Positions 20,101 through 33,069 are shown, counted from the first letter of the stretch. The stretch: DNA of 64,000 nucleotides from Clonostachys chloroleuca (GCA_037952775.1 JBANAY010000003.1:11966001-12030000); one strand, 5' to 3'. Made by a program: numbers and translations. Notes: generated by a model not told the origin, from the letters alone.

Positions 20101-23100
20101 CTTGTGGCACGAGATCTGGGATCTAGCGAAATATTCAATCTTGCAGGCCATCTCATGGTGTTCGCAGAGATCTCCTCGATCTGCCAAAAGCAAAACGAAT
20201 TAGGTGAACCATGCAATCAAAGTTATATGAGGGAGGGGTCTCGATCCTTCCTGCGAACAGGTTTTTCTTACCGCCACTCATGTACGCTTAGATTATAAAT
20301 TCCCCTTTTATTGATATTATGCAGTGTGCGTGCTTCTTACCTTCCACAACGTTTGTAGGTTGCCTAGAGCCATAAATATCCCGACCTGCCATATCTGATC
20401 ATGAAGATGGAGAGAGCAGGTCCTTCCTCCAGCTAGGACGAGCACCTGGACTGAGCTGCACACCGGGCCGGGACTAGGCTGTCATGAAAGTAGCGGAGCG
20501 TCACTTGAGCTGACTGACAAGCAGAGCTGAACGGAATTTGAAATTAGGCGCGGGGAATCCCCCGCCAGTCGATGTCGCGGAAGATCCCCTGGCTGGGCCT
20601 TGCAGCGGATCTGCTTTAGCACTTGACTGGCTGTACTATCTGACCCCTGCTCAGCTTAGCAGTAGGGTGTTGTTAGCATTTGGCTGGAGGCTTACCTAAA
20701 TCTCTTGATGCTACCGCTTGGCTAGCTGCCCTGGGCATAGTTTCACTTGTTGGCCTTGAGGCTGCCAACGTTGAACGGAGAGCAAAGCTGTCGTTAATGC
20801 CGCCGCTTTCCCCACCTTCTCTGTTTCTCCTATCCCCTCCAAAAATAAGCCTTGCTAGCATGCATCCCTTGTCTCAGCTCTGGTGGTGCGGCGTTGCCAG
20901 CTCCTGTTCTTGCCTGACCACCTATAAACGAAAGCGACGGATTGCTTCCTTTGATTAGATCAACGACAGGTCATTGGATAGCAGCTTCAGGCCAATTTCG
21001 GTGTTTTTTGTGAGGTGTTGGACGTCGTTCATTGCGTGATAGGCCACTGCCTGGAATCACCCTTCGGTTCTTGGCAGCTTTTGGCTCCTAACCCTAAGCC
21101 GAGGCGCAGATGTCAAGGTCCACAAGAGATACGGATGCCAGTCTAAGATGGGAATCCTGCTCATGAAACTGGTTGAAAATATCGAGATCAGTCCCGTGCT
21201 AAGAGTGATGGTAGATTGCCAGCTCATCATCTTTGCAAACATTCTTGGTAAATCGGACTTAACATCAAACCGCTTCCCAAGTATCAGACGCACCAGGAGG
21301 AGAAAGGCCGACCCGATGCAACCGCGATATGCATGTACCCTGCATGGTTGAGGCGAAAATTGGTATCTGTGCACATGGCTTGATTGTGACCAGTCAGAAA
21401 TATAACCGATCATGGCGCGGACCCATGCGTCGGATGCTCTCTTGCGCCACAATGCAGTTGACGAGGTGATTCTCTGGTTGCTTTCCGGTGGTGATTTGCC
21501 CAAGCACACACGAACCTGCGCGCGGGTCAGTGTCTCGACTTGGTTTTCTCCTCAGAGACTGCCTGCAAGAGCTGGAGCACCCAACAGCAATTCCGCACTC
21601 ACCAGGCCAGTCACGCACTAGCGCTGGTGACTAGCTGGCGGCGGAAGCTATGGTCATTTTAAATCGTGCAAGATGTGAATCCTATAGCCAGACGCTATCG
21701 AGGCGCATCGATAGAACGTCACCGTCCACGCAGGCCGCTGGAGATTCAAGGTTGCAACCCGCCCGAATCCCATCACGCCTCGATCCCAACGGAGTGGGCG
21801 ACCGGACCCATACCTTGTATCTCGAACCGGTCATGGGTGGACGATTGGACGACTCTAGTGGGGCGGTTGAATTTCGAGTCACACAGCCCGAGACAATGTT
21901 GACCTAGTGTCGACTTTGAGTCAAGATGAATCCTAGGGAGTGGCTCCGGTGTATCCGCGCACCTGCTGGAAGCTATCCCCTCCTGCGCTATTGATGGAGT
22001 TAAGTTCTTTGCGCCTGAATTCCCATCGAGGAGGGATCGATCAATCTGGGTCGGGATGCTGGATAACAACGCGTATGGTCGAGCCGCTTTGATCAGATCA
22101 TCAAAGCGCCTCCCATCTCCACAATCTCTCTGGTCGATGGACCGCGGGTCCTTGCCTTCGCTCGGTCCACACTCCGAACCTAGAAACGGCACTCGGAGAA
22201 TGTTGAGCATGAAAACCCCCGCTGCCATGCGGTATTCGAAACCACGGTATTCCCTGCTCGCCCCTGGTTGAAAGGAGGTGGGCCACTGGCTCTGGACAGC
22301 TTACATGCGTAAGGAGCGAGATGTCCAATATTGTCTTGCATTGGCGAAAGCGCTTCGTACGCAATGAGCAGTCTCCTCAAGCGTGAGCATGGACAGACGA
22401 GTCGAGCATCACGGTGTGGCTCGGTGACCCGGTTTAGGATGAACCAAGTTAGATTCGCGCAGTTTCGATTCAGGGCAGTCTTTCACCGGAACTACTTTCT
22501 CACGCTCCCTCCTGCAATTGTAGCAGACGGCTGATGCCTGGTGGTTCTAACCCTTCTCCGTAGCAGTGGCGACAGCGGTACCTGCTTCTGGTGCTAACTA
22601 AGAGAAATCCCCAGACCCCACCACCACCACGAGAGCACCGTGCTAGTTTCATGTGTGCCTGCCTATGATCGGGCTGAAGTAATGCAGTCGGTGGATTGGT
22701 GTACACACCTAAGGTGTGGTACTACTCCGTACCTGCCATCCAGAACAGCGCCCCAAAGCCACACGCGCATACATATGATGAAGGGTACGTAACAGACATG
22801 CACGCGTGCATATCTCCTGCCCCAGCCTGCATATGCTTGGCTGGACTAAACTACAGGGCCCCTACTCTAGACTACGTGTTGTTCGAGAGATAATGCAAGA
22901 ACTTTGGTGGACAATGACATGCTTTCAGCTCTCTATTTGTGCGCCCGTCATGCGTGGCTGCAAGCTCGTGCCAGGCATAATGTACGCACGCAGATAGGGA
23001 GCTAGGTAGGTACCTCGATCTCAGCATGCGAGTACTTCGGCCGCAGGTTTCTCCGTACTGGCATCTTCCGTTGTCTGTTAAAAAATAGGCAGATGGAGGC

Positions 23101-24416
23101 GACGGACAGTGGACGATGCGGCAAGCGCTAGGCAGAGACTCTCGAGAGAGGCAGGTGCCCGATCCGCTGATGGCTCCTTCCTGCTAGTCTGCTGGACGTT
23201 CTGAGGGCGTACGAGTAAGTGCTGCAGGCAAAACTTCATTGGGTGCTGGGGTTTGGGCTAAGGTGGGCAGTGACTTATCAACCGGACTAAACGAATTGAG
23301 TGTTACGGGCCACCCCTCCCGAGATGGATCTGCAGCTTTACTGCAAGATCAACTTCCCTCTCCCATTCCGCCCCGTTCTTCTCGAAAGCTGTCTCTCTTC
23401 TTCAGCCAGTGTCACATCCTGAGGCCGCCACTGGGGCCTGTACAGCTTGCAGGAGGGCTAGAATGTGTCAGTTTTCAGTTTCGCTTGCCGTCTCGTATGG
23501 CCCAGAGACGCCGGTTTCTAAGCGAGCTCTTGCAGCCAACAACATTGGCAGCCCTCCAACTCCACCCGCTTGTAACATGTTGCTGGGAAAGCATGTCGAG
23601 GGAATTAACCCCGGAGCTTGCGCCATGGCCACCCTCCAGTCTGTCCTCATAGGCAGAGACGGGAAGTCGCTCTCCGCCACCACAGCACCGATGAGACGAT
23701 CTAATTTTTCCTGTCAATGTTGATGTGGAGGACGCTGGTGCAGGCGCATGGTTTCCGCTGTTCCAGCTCTGCCACACGTAGCACGGTACGAGCCTGAGCG
23801 GGTTCAATAGCCCAGGGTCAAGACGCTAGTTGGTCCTACTGGATCTCTGCCAGGGTGGATGCCCGCTCAACTTCGCAGCAGGCACATTACTCGCAACCTC
23901 GAGACCACCCGCCAATGGCCGATCACTATCACGACCTCTGTTCCTTCGGGGCTTTGGACCCCTTCATTGGTCTTAGTCGGCGAGCCTTGGGTCTGTCCCC
24001 AGCAGGCAGCTTAACCAGAGACGGCCATGACAACGGTGACACCTATCAGTGAATCACATACTGCATCCACTGGACAAGGCTCGCTAGCCTGCCAGGCCAT
24101 GGGACCAGTTGCTCAACTACGCATGCTTCATGGGGTCCGAGGGCGTCTGTGCTGAGATCAGCCTGGACGTGTATATAGCGAAATGGATGGCCACGCTAGA
24201 TGTGTAGGTCCGGATAGTAGCCATGCCGTATGACCCTACAGTACCAGAGTCCCTCATCGATCGAGACCCTTCAGCCCATTCTGTGGCTAACTCTTAAGGA
24301 GCCAAAGAAGAAAAGAGCTGGTCGGGTCATCTGCACCTTTCCATTGGCTATAAGAGTTGTGAGTCCGCTGCGGCGTCGTTGTCCCCTCCCGAGGAGAGGT
24401 CCAACCGTTTCCTGAT
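17125..24416. other. 7.3-kb region without a recognisable gene
   Basis: I see no exon chain with domain character in this region on either strand. The longest open frame (17537-18031, 164 aa) has no motif and an unlikely composition. Base composition is moderate, so it does not look like classic AT-rich RIP-degraded sequence. I see no long terminal repeats. It may be unusually long promoter sequence of the ankyrin gene, noncoding transcription units, or old transposon remains too decayed to read. The first ~100 bases should be the SEC62 3' untranslated region. Confidence 0.4.
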
Positions 24417-27400
24417 ATGATGGCCGCCCCAGCTGGCCCTCCCCCCACAGGCCAGACAAAGAGTACTCTTTTCTTGAAGCTCTCAGCATCGGGCCTACAA
24501 GCGAGTTGTCCCTCGTATCCCAAGAGAAACTTGGCCTTTCACCAACTCCCAAATCTCCTGCTAAGACCGTGAGGTCACCACCTCTACCTCCTTTGCCCTC
24601 TCATCCCACCCCCAGTCCCGTCGGATCGGACTTCAACGTTACCACACCGACCAAATCCGAGCTTGCCAGCCCCAAGCAAAATCTGGCGACTCCTCGGCCA
24701 ACCGGGCATCACTCTTTGTTCCCACATACTAATACTCACGGCAAGAACGTCGGCGAAGTCAAAGGCGCCAGCACCAGCAAAGGCGCCAGCACCAGCAAAG
24801 GCGCCAACACCAGCAAAGGCGACAGTACCATCAACAGTGTTAAGCCTATCACTGAGACCGCTGCCATGGCTCCTTCCATCAAGGCTCAGGCGCAATGCCT
24901 CGAGTCCTGCAGCAAAGTCACCAAGGCCGGTGACAGAATTTCTGTTCGAATGCTCGAGTACCTCACATCGATTAAGCAGACTCACATGCCCCATGGGCTC
25001 GACGATCTTGCACACGGCTTCCTCTCGACATGCCAAGTTCTTTTAACCATCGAGGCTGGCCTGGAAGAATGCACACGTACACATCAATTCTTCCCCGGAG
25101 AGCTCCTTGCAGAGTTGGACAAGAAGTTCCGCGTGTGCTTCGCTGATTTCCAGGTCTTGGAGAACATGCTCTCGAGAGTCCTCGAGTCGGAGCGTAAGAG
25201 TCACGGCGCGATGGGCAAGATGAAGCGTGGATTGAGAAACCTGTTTGGAGATACAGATTTCAGCAAGATTTCCTTGGCGCTTGAGCAAACGAGAGAGAGC
25301 CTGAGGGTCAGCGCTCTGATGTTCCAGTGGAGCCTAGGCGATGACAAGATCGAGAGCGGAGCTGGCATTGGCTACACTGGTCTTGCAGCTGCGTTAGATA
25401 GACTGGACCAGAAGAGATCGAGCACTCGCTCAAGATCTGAGACGAATGGCTCGCACCATAACCTGCCTGCTCTTCGTCAACAAGAGCAGCCTCCGCTGCC
25501 TCCTATCCCTGCCTTGCAGTGGGCCGAGCGTTCAACCTCCCTCCAGAATGATAACATGATGTCGTCCGACATTCGATCACCAATCAGTGATATGCGCCAG
25601 TGGAGCGCAACGGCCAGTTCCATTCATTCTGGCGACCGCAATAACCATCAAGCCGCCTTTGATCGTCTCAGTTCTTTCGACGAGACGATGTCGCACCATA
25701 CCGGAAGCGACTCGGCTGTCAATGACGCTATCAACGAGGAACTTGCTACCCTCGACTTGGGCTCAGACAAGGTCGTCCGGTTAAAGACTGACCCTTTCAC
25801 GATGCCTCGATGGAATCCTCGTGCTAGCACAGGAAGCACGGATGGCGCTACATTGAAGAGTGCCCTCACCTCCGCGATCCGTGCCAGGAACCACAAGCTC
25901 GTCGAGCAACTCCTGGATAGAGGTGCTCCCGCCAACAGCCCTGATATTCACGCCCTCATCGAAGCTGTCAAGGTGCAGGATGTCGAAAGCGTTCGCCTGC
26001 TTCTCCTATTCGGAGCGGATCCTAACGAAACCGACCGAGAGGGTATGACTCCTCTGGCCCTTGCCGTTGAGAGGACACTGCTGGGCGCCGCGGTGACCCT
26101 GCTCAAGTACGGAGCGGACCCTAACATGAAGGCTGGCATGGATCAGGACAGCCCCGTCGCTCGTGCGATCAAGAGCAACAAAGTCAGCCTTGCTCATTTG
26201 CTGCTAATGTACGGTGGCGATGTCACCCAAATGAACTCGGAGGGCAACACAATGCTGATAAGCGCGGTCAACAAGAAGACGCCTCGCCAATTCATTGCAC
26301 TCCTCTTGGGATACGGGGCAAACCCTAACGAGAAGAGCCGAGAGGGGAAGACGGTGCTCTTCGAGGCCATTACAAGCGCTCGCGACGACATCGTCTCTTG
26401 TCTCCTGGAGAATAAGGCTAATCCCAACCTGCCAGGTCCCAAGCACATGTTGTGGCCTGCCACCTACCAGTCTCCTTGCCTCCAACTGTTGTTGAAACAT
26501 GGCGCTGATTACAAAAAGGCTCCTGGTATTATGGAGCTCGCAGCTAGTGTCAATAACATCGAGTCGGTTCGCATCCTGCTCAAGGCCGGGGTTGACCCCA
26601 ACGCAAAGAAGGATGGAGTTTATACTCCTCTCTGTACTTCTATCCGAGACAACCGTCCCGATATCTTCCACCTGCTTCTGAATAGCGGTGCAGACCCCAA
26701 CACACCAGCATCTGAATACCCCTGCTTCAAGTGCATTACACACAATCGGCTTCAGTTCTTGCCGGCCTTGGTTGCGGCAGGCGGAAACCTAAACAACCCG
26801 AAGGGTATCTTGGAGACTGCTGTTGCTCAAGATTACATGGAAGCTGTTCTTTGGCTTTTGGACCAGGGCTTGGACCCGAATGAGCGAAACGCCAAGGGCC
26901 ATTCACCCCTGACGACGGCCATTCGCGAAAACCGTATTGAACTCGTTGATCTCTTGATCATGCGTGGCGCCGACCCCAACAAGCGGGGCGAGGACTGGCC
27001 AGTCTGCATGGCTGTCCGAAACCCACATATTTTAAAGCGCGTTCTTAACGTCCTGGCTGAGCCCCGCGCTTTCAAGGGTGTTATTGAGCGGGCCGTAGCT
27101 GCCGACCAGCTTGAGTCAGTGAAGCTGCTCCTTGCTGCCGGCGTTTCAGTTGAAGATAAGAATGGTGGTGTCTTCTCTCCTCTTACCACTGCTTTGCGCG
27201 AAAATCGCCGAGAAATTGTCAGATTCCTCGTTGACCCCAATGGCGGTGGTGCCGATGTTAATGCCCCTGGTGAACATCTGCCTGTTGTTAAGGCTCTTCG
27301 ACGATTCCATGGCGAGGATACGGCTATGCTTGAAGTGCTTTTGGAGCATGGTGCTGACCCTAACAAGATGTACCGCGGATGGAACGGTATCTTCCAGGCC

Positions 27401-27565
27401 GTCGAGAATGGCGAGTTGGAGGTGCTCCAGATCTTGAAGGACAAGGGAGGAGGTTTTGACCTCGACGCCAAGGACGAGATGGGCCGCACTGCCATTGAGA
27501 TGGCAAGCCAGCGAGGATGGGATGAGGGAGTGCAGATACTCCGCGAAGGTCGACGGAAGCAGTAG
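24417..27565 (+). CDS. large ankyrin-repeat protein, start interrupted by a frame break
   Basis: The main frame runs uninterrupted to the stop at 27565 but contains no ATG until residue 117. An ATGATG at 24417 opens the fitting N-terminus MMAAPAGPPP in another frame. One more C in the C6 run at 24441-24446 would join the two and give 1049 aa. Residues 1-110 are Pro/Ser-rich and disordered. About 145-320 form a helical domain reminiscent of fungal HeLo-like signalling domains (an inference). From about 460 to the end there are roughly fifteen ankyrin repeats with motifs such as LLLLFGADPNETDREGMTPL. No NACHT or kinase domain is present. The role is unknown; ankyrin arrays bind proteins. No introns are needed. 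Confidence 0.85.
24761..24823 (+). repeat. in-frame 18-base minisatellite in the ankyrin gene
   Basis: The unit AAAGGCGCCAGCACCAGC occurs twice exactly, a third time with one change, and starts a fourth time. It encodes KGASTS repeats. The 18-base period keeps the frame, so copy number can vary without breaking the protein. Confidence 0.85.
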
Positions 27566-27948
27566 ACATGCTGCAAGGTTTACACACGAAAAGTTTAAAC
27601 GAGATGAAGAAGAGGTGTATATACCCAACTAATGAGACTTCTCATATAATAGTGTTGTTGTAATAACATTGGAGGAGCACACACGGGACAATCATTTGTC
27701 AATGTCGAATGGAGACATGATACTTTTCCTTTTTGTCAGATTATCTACTCTACGTTTGGTTTCATAGCTTCGCTTCGTGGTATATATATTCGCCATACCC
27801 GATGAGATATTAGTCTGCGGGCAGAAGTTCACACTCTCGATACACAAGCTTAAATGAGCAGAATTTTTCAGCCAGTCTAGTTGCCTGTATTGCTTTTAGT
27901 CTATTCTTTTCCTTTTGTGAGATCTTAATTGTTCTCTAACCCTTTGGG
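27566..27948. other. convergent spacer, no gene seen
   Basis: This AT-rich spacer between the stops of the ankyrin gene and the acetyltransferase gene is likely the 3' untranslated region of both. Confidence 0.5.
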
Positions 27949-28643
27949 TCAAGTTTCAAGAGACTTGTAGAAGAATGTGACGTCTTTGAACTCCCCTGAC
28001 GGACTGAGCCCATACTTTGGTATTCTGCCGACTTCGGTATACCCGAGTTTGCTGAAGACAGACTCGGCCAGGCTGCCAGACTCTGTATCCAGGGTCTGAG
28101 TCCGCTACAATGTTAGCCATGCTCTGTGCGCAGTCGAGTTCGTCGCTTGAAAAAAAAAAAGCATCCACTTACCAGCATGGTTCTCCCTCGCTTGATGGCC
28201 TCTCTCTCTAGGGCGTCGACCAGGGCGGTGGCGCCGCCGCGGGCGCGATAGGAAGGGTGGATAAGCAGCTTCTCGACGACGGCGCGGAAGGAGCTAGTCT
28301 CGGAGGGCGGCATGTCCAGCATGACGATGCCCACGAGGTTGGTGCCCTTGGGGACGGCGGGGTGGTGGTGGTTATCCAGCAGGCCGTTGGCGGAGGTGGT
28401 GGTGGCGGGGTCGTTTTCGTCGGCGCGGACGAGGAGGAGGAGCAGGCGGGTGCCGGCCGAGACCTCGGCGATGCGGTCCTTCCAGTAGACGAGGAGCTTC
28501 TCGTGGGAGAGCGGGGGGATGAAGCTGGCGATGGTGCGGTCGTGGGTGATGCAGGAGGCGTGGATGGCGGCGAGGTAAGGGATGAGCGGGGTGTGCTGGC
28601 CTGGGGCGAAGAGTATGACGGAGGAGGAGGAAGAGGAGGCCAT
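27949..28643 (-). CDS. GNAT-family N-acetyltransferase (2 exons)
   Basis: The exons are 28643-28173 and 28104-27949, giving 208 aa. The intron starts GTAAGT and ends TTGTAG. Its start contains a 10-base T run in the sense direction. The central part has GTNLVGIVMLDMP (beta strands 4-5) and VEKLLIHPSYRARGGATALVDALE. The latter is the acetyl-CoA-binding motif A, although the usual Gln/Arg-x-x-Gly-x-Gly/Ala appears as RARGGA. Exon 2 supplies the last motif, TESGSLAESVFSKLGYTEVG, ending with FFYKSLET. The substrate cannot be told from sequence; many such fungal proteins resemble bacterial aminoglycoside or phosphinothricin acetyltransferases. A start-proximal Ser run is probably disordered. Confidence 0.88.
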
Positions 28644-30002
28644 GGTTTAAGGATTATGAGGCGGAGCGGGTGGCTGTTTGAGTTGCATGGGGGTGTTGAT
28701 GGAAGGTTGTCTCTGTCGTTGGGTGTTGTATGAGATGGACGGTTGTGTGTCTGTTTGTGTTACTGGGCGCGGTGATGATGCGCAAGCTACCGAAGAGGGA
28801 CTTGGCTTGAGGGCAATTCCGCTCTGCGAGTTTGTCTCTTACTTTCCCTTTTATTAATTAGAGGAAAAGAAACAAATGGTTGAAGAGCGGAAAAGGAAAT
28901 TAGATTGGTAAGGGGGTGTTGGAGTTAGAAGTGTGACTGGTAAGCAAAATGTTAGCAATGGGGAGGTATTTGCGCCTAAAAAGGCGACGAATATCAGGTT
29001 GTTGTAGCTCCGAAAACCTAGATGGATGTGCGACCGTCTGCTTCCGAGACTAAATGAACAAATTATAAGGAGGCAGGTGAAACTCAATTCGAAATATGTA
29101 AATGATGGTCGCTGATAATCCCGCCATGGATTTATCATTTGCGACTCTCTGGTGAGGCCAGCAGCCTTGGTTCAATTCACAGCAGAGATCTATCTAGTTG
29201 ACTAACTTTAATGAAGTGAGTGAGACAGACACACAAATCCCACACCCTATGACCTGTATGAGTGATTAGGTTTACAAAATATTGCGCTAGAATGTCAGAT
29301 GTCAATTTGTGAATAAATAACAATGAGCCATCCTGGAGCTCTCAGTCGCTTGAAGATACTCCGCCATGGCTCATACGTCTGTCAGCGATGCTTACTGCCA
29401 TCCATGAGTTGAAGGGAGGACACCAAACACTTCGGGTGCAATCCGAACCATTGGCAACAATAGAGAGAATGAGTAATCATTAGTTGGCCTCCCAGGCAGT
29501 GTGATTTAGGCGATTGACTGCTCTGTAGGGTCAACGTAACCCAATTGCTGGCGTGGGCATGTTGATACCATGCTGCATTGCCTCACTCGTCTCCCAATTG
29601 GCGATGGCTCTGTAATAAGCCTAAAGGAATGGCAATGTAAGCCGTGGAATACCGGGAACTGCTGTCATCAACCAACCATGCATAGACGCCCATGAACTTT
29701 GGTACAGCAGGTGGCACAAGCAGCTGCTTGAGCAAGACAAACGAATCCGCCCCCACTTCTGGCTCGTCTCATCTCAGCTCACATCTCTCGTTTCGGCGCG
29801 ACCGCTGCTGCGTCTCCCACCAACAGTAGAGAACGCCAATTCTCGATTTCATCCTACTCGCCCGCAATCCAATATCCCTTTCCCGACTCATCCGGCCTCT
29901 CGGGTGACGAGATAGGCATCTCTGTAGCAGTAGAACGAGGACAAGATTGAGCAGCCCAGTGAAGATCAAGGCACACGACACGCTTAACTACAGGTCAACA
30001 AC
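28644..30002. other. divergent spacer, no gene seen
   Basis: This separates the divergent acetyltransferase and phospholipase D genes and should include both promoters. The open frame at 28854-29138 (minus) is hydrophobic without a domain. No repeat or RNA gene is seen. Confidence 0.45.
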
Positions 30003-33000
30003 ATGGAGTCGATCTTTAAGAAGGTCGAAGAAGGGGTTGACGCTGTTTTTGGCAATGAGAAGCACTCTCATTCCCACTTCGGCTACGAGTGCGAGCACCT
30101 TCATCCTGACGAGGAGACAGTCAATCGCTATCACTCCTTTGCCCCTCCCTCAAGCGGGAACGCAAAGTGGTATGTCGATGGATGCTCATACTTCTGGGCC
30201 GTTTCGGAAGCTCTTGAACGCAAGTCAAACCCCCTCTGAGCCGCAGCTCCACCCGAAACTGACCATATCCGACCACTTCTTAGGAGCCCAGGAGGAGATC
30301 TTGATTCTGGACTGGTGGTTGAGCCCCGAGCTGTATCTACGCCGCCCGCCATCCCTGAACGAGAAGTATCGTCTTGACAACATGCTCAAGGCTGCTGCCG
30401 AGCGTGGAGTGAAAGTCAACGTCATCGTTTACAGGGAGGTCGAGGCTGCCCTCACCTGTAACTCTCAAGTATGAGGCCACTCTAACCCGGGTCCAACCCA
30501 GTAACTGGTACCAGGCCTCACAACGCTCATACTTTGTTTATTATCATTTAGCATACTAGAAAGGCATTGGAAGCCTTGCACCCGAATATCTCCGTCTTCC
30601 GACATCCAGACCACACACCTACCGGCTATGATCTCGTCTCTGAGCTCGGGTCTAGTCTTGCCCACCTCACCAACTTTGATCTCGCCAAGGCATCAGATGA
30701 GGCTTTGAAGGCCCTTTATGGAACTGCTGATGGCATGGTTCTGTTTTGGGCCCACCATGAGAAACTCATCGTGATAGATCGCAAACTGTCGTTTATGGGT
30801 GGCCTCGACCTTTGTAAATAACACCCCTTGTTTCCTTCGTTCCTCAGAGTATCGGTACCTAACACTATTTCTAGGCTTCGGACGATGGGATACTAGTTGT
30901 GAGACTCTCTTGATCTGGCATATGATCCCTTGGGCTTACTAACTGGTTGAATCTGCGATGTAGCTCACCCTATCGCTGATGCTCATCCCGGAAATTTGGA
31001 TGCTATCGTGTTTCCTGGACAGGACTACAACAATGCCCGAGTGTATGATTTCCATGACGTCGGAAACTGGAACCAGAACAAACGTAAGATTTATATCTTG
31101 ATACCCTGTCTTCCACCCGGCTAATCGCAGTTTGCCGCCACCAGTTGACCGCACTAAGAGCTCAAGAATGGGATGGTCAGACGTTGCTCTGAGCATGACC
31201 GGCCCCATCGTGGACAGCCTTGTGGCTCACTTCGCCGATAGATGGTATGTGAGGCCGGCGAGGCAGGGGAGCCCTAATGAGGGGAGTCTAGCTGTACTTA
31301 CACATCATCTAGGAACTTCATCTGGCAGGAAAAGTACAAGTCTAAAAACGCAGGAAAGTACAGCCTTCTCACTGTTAAAGGCATTAACCAAGAAGAGGAC
31401 GACTCTACCCTCGATCACCTCACCAATAAGTTCAATCGTGGCATGAGTAGACTGATGCACTTTGGAGGTGATGATAACGACGATGAAGATCGCCCGTCAC
31501 GCGGTCCTGACGGCCAGACTACCAAAATCCAACTCACTCGAAGGTACGTAAACATTATTTGCAAAGAAATCTGCAGGCCCTGAGACACTCGTGGAAAACG
31601 CAGCTAATTCAAATCGACAGCTCCTGCAAGTGGTCCTCCGGACACAAGGTTGAGCACTCGATCGCAAACGCTTATATCGAGGCCATCACCAATGCCGAGC
31701 ATTTCGTATACATCGAGAACCAGGTAATGTGAATAGCTCCAGGCTCTACAAACAAACCACTCTACTCACAACGGCAAACCAGTTCTTCATCACAGCAACC
31801 TGCGATAAACAGCTCCCCGTAGCCAATAAGATCGGCGCCGCCATGGTTGATCGCATCATCCGGGCCAATGAGGAGGGCAAGCCGTTCAGGATCTGGGTCG
31901 TCATGCCCGCCGTGCCCGCCTTCGCGGGAGACCTCGAGTCCGAGGGCGCGCTGGGAACCCGCGCCATCATGGAGTTCCAGTACTTCTCCATCAGCCGTGG
32001 GGGCAACAGCATATTCGAGAAGCTGCGTGAGGCGGGGATCAACCCGGGCGACTACATCGGCTTCTACAACCTGCGCAACTTTGATCGCATCAACACCTCC
32101 AGGACCATGCACGAGGCCGAGGAGCGCGCCGGCGTCGCGTACGAAGACGCCCGCAGAGGCCACGACAGGTACGTGGGCGGCGGGTACGGCGAGGGCGAGG
32201 GCGAGCACGCGGACGAGTACAGGAGGTACCAGCGCGAGGCCGCCGCCGTCGGGGACACGACCCTCGACACCATCAGCTCCTGCTACATGGACAGCGGCGC
32301 CCGCGTCTCGGAGCTGCGCTGGGACGGCAACCCCGAGGACGAGATCGGCGCCTTCGTCAGCGAGGAGCTCTACGTCCACAGCAAGCTCCTCATCGCCGAC
32401 GACCGCCTCGTCATCTGCGGCTCCGCCAACCTCAACGACCGCTCCCAGCTGGGCACCCACGACTCCGAGATCGCCGTCGTCATCGAGGATCCCACCCCTG
32501 TCGAGAGCCAGATGGCCGGCCAGCCTTTCACCGCCTCCGCCTTCGCCGCCTCCCTGCGCAGGCACATCTTCCGCAAGCACCTCGGCCTCCTGCCCGATCA
32601 GCGCTGGGACCGCCCGGACGACAACTGGCGGCCCGTCGATTCGGCACCCAACCATTATGATTGGGGGTCCATAAGTGACAAGCTCGTCCAGGATCCCCTC
32701 CACCCCAACTTCCAGCGCCTGTGGGCGGGCACCGCAAAGGTGAACACCGAGACCTTCAGCAGGGCCTTCCACCCGGTTCCCAACGACCACGTGCGCACCT
32801 GGGAGGACTACAAGGAGTTCTTCACCAAGCACTTCATCATCCCCGGTGTGGACAAGGAGGGCGAGAAGGCGAACAACAGCGAGGGCAAGGTCGAGTACGG
32901 CCACATCGTGCAGGAGGAGTTCCCGGGCGGCGTGCAGGAGGTCAAGGAGTGGCTCGACCAGATCCACGGGACTCTGGTGGAGATGCCCCTCGACTTCCTG

Positions 33001-33069
33001 GTCGACGTTGACGATATTGCCAAGGAGGGGTTGGCACTGAACAGCTTGACGGAGGAGTTGTATACTTAA
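30003..33069 (+). CDS. phospholipase D (9 exons)
   Basis: The exons are 30003-30219, 30284-30468, 30552-30813, 30875-30898, 30964-31083, 31145-31244, 31313-31543, 31621-31723 and 31783-33069, giving 842 aa. Intron 1 is GC-AG (donor GCAAGT); splicing there rebuilds SEALERAQEEILILDWW. Exon 4 has only 24 bases. The two catalytic HxKxxxxD motifs are HEKLIVID near residue 203 and HSKLLIADD near 613, each followed by the conserved G-G/S context (CGSANLNDRS). No PX or PH domain precedes the catalytic core, unlike yeast Spo14, so this is the shorter fungal PLD type. It should hydrolyse phosphatidylcholine to phosphatidic acid on membranes. The GC-rich last exon contrasts with the AT-richer first exons. 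Confidence 0.94.

Noticed and set aside
28257..28733. 158-codon plus-strand frame opposite the acetyltransferase
   Set aside because: Its Gly/Val/Glu-rich low-complexity composition is explained by the sense exon on the other strand.
31762..32967. 401-codon frame antisense to the last phospholipase D exon
   Set aside because: It mirrors GC-rich sense codons (Val/Leu/Gly/Asp-rich) and has no motif. The sense strand carries the clear HKD enzyme.
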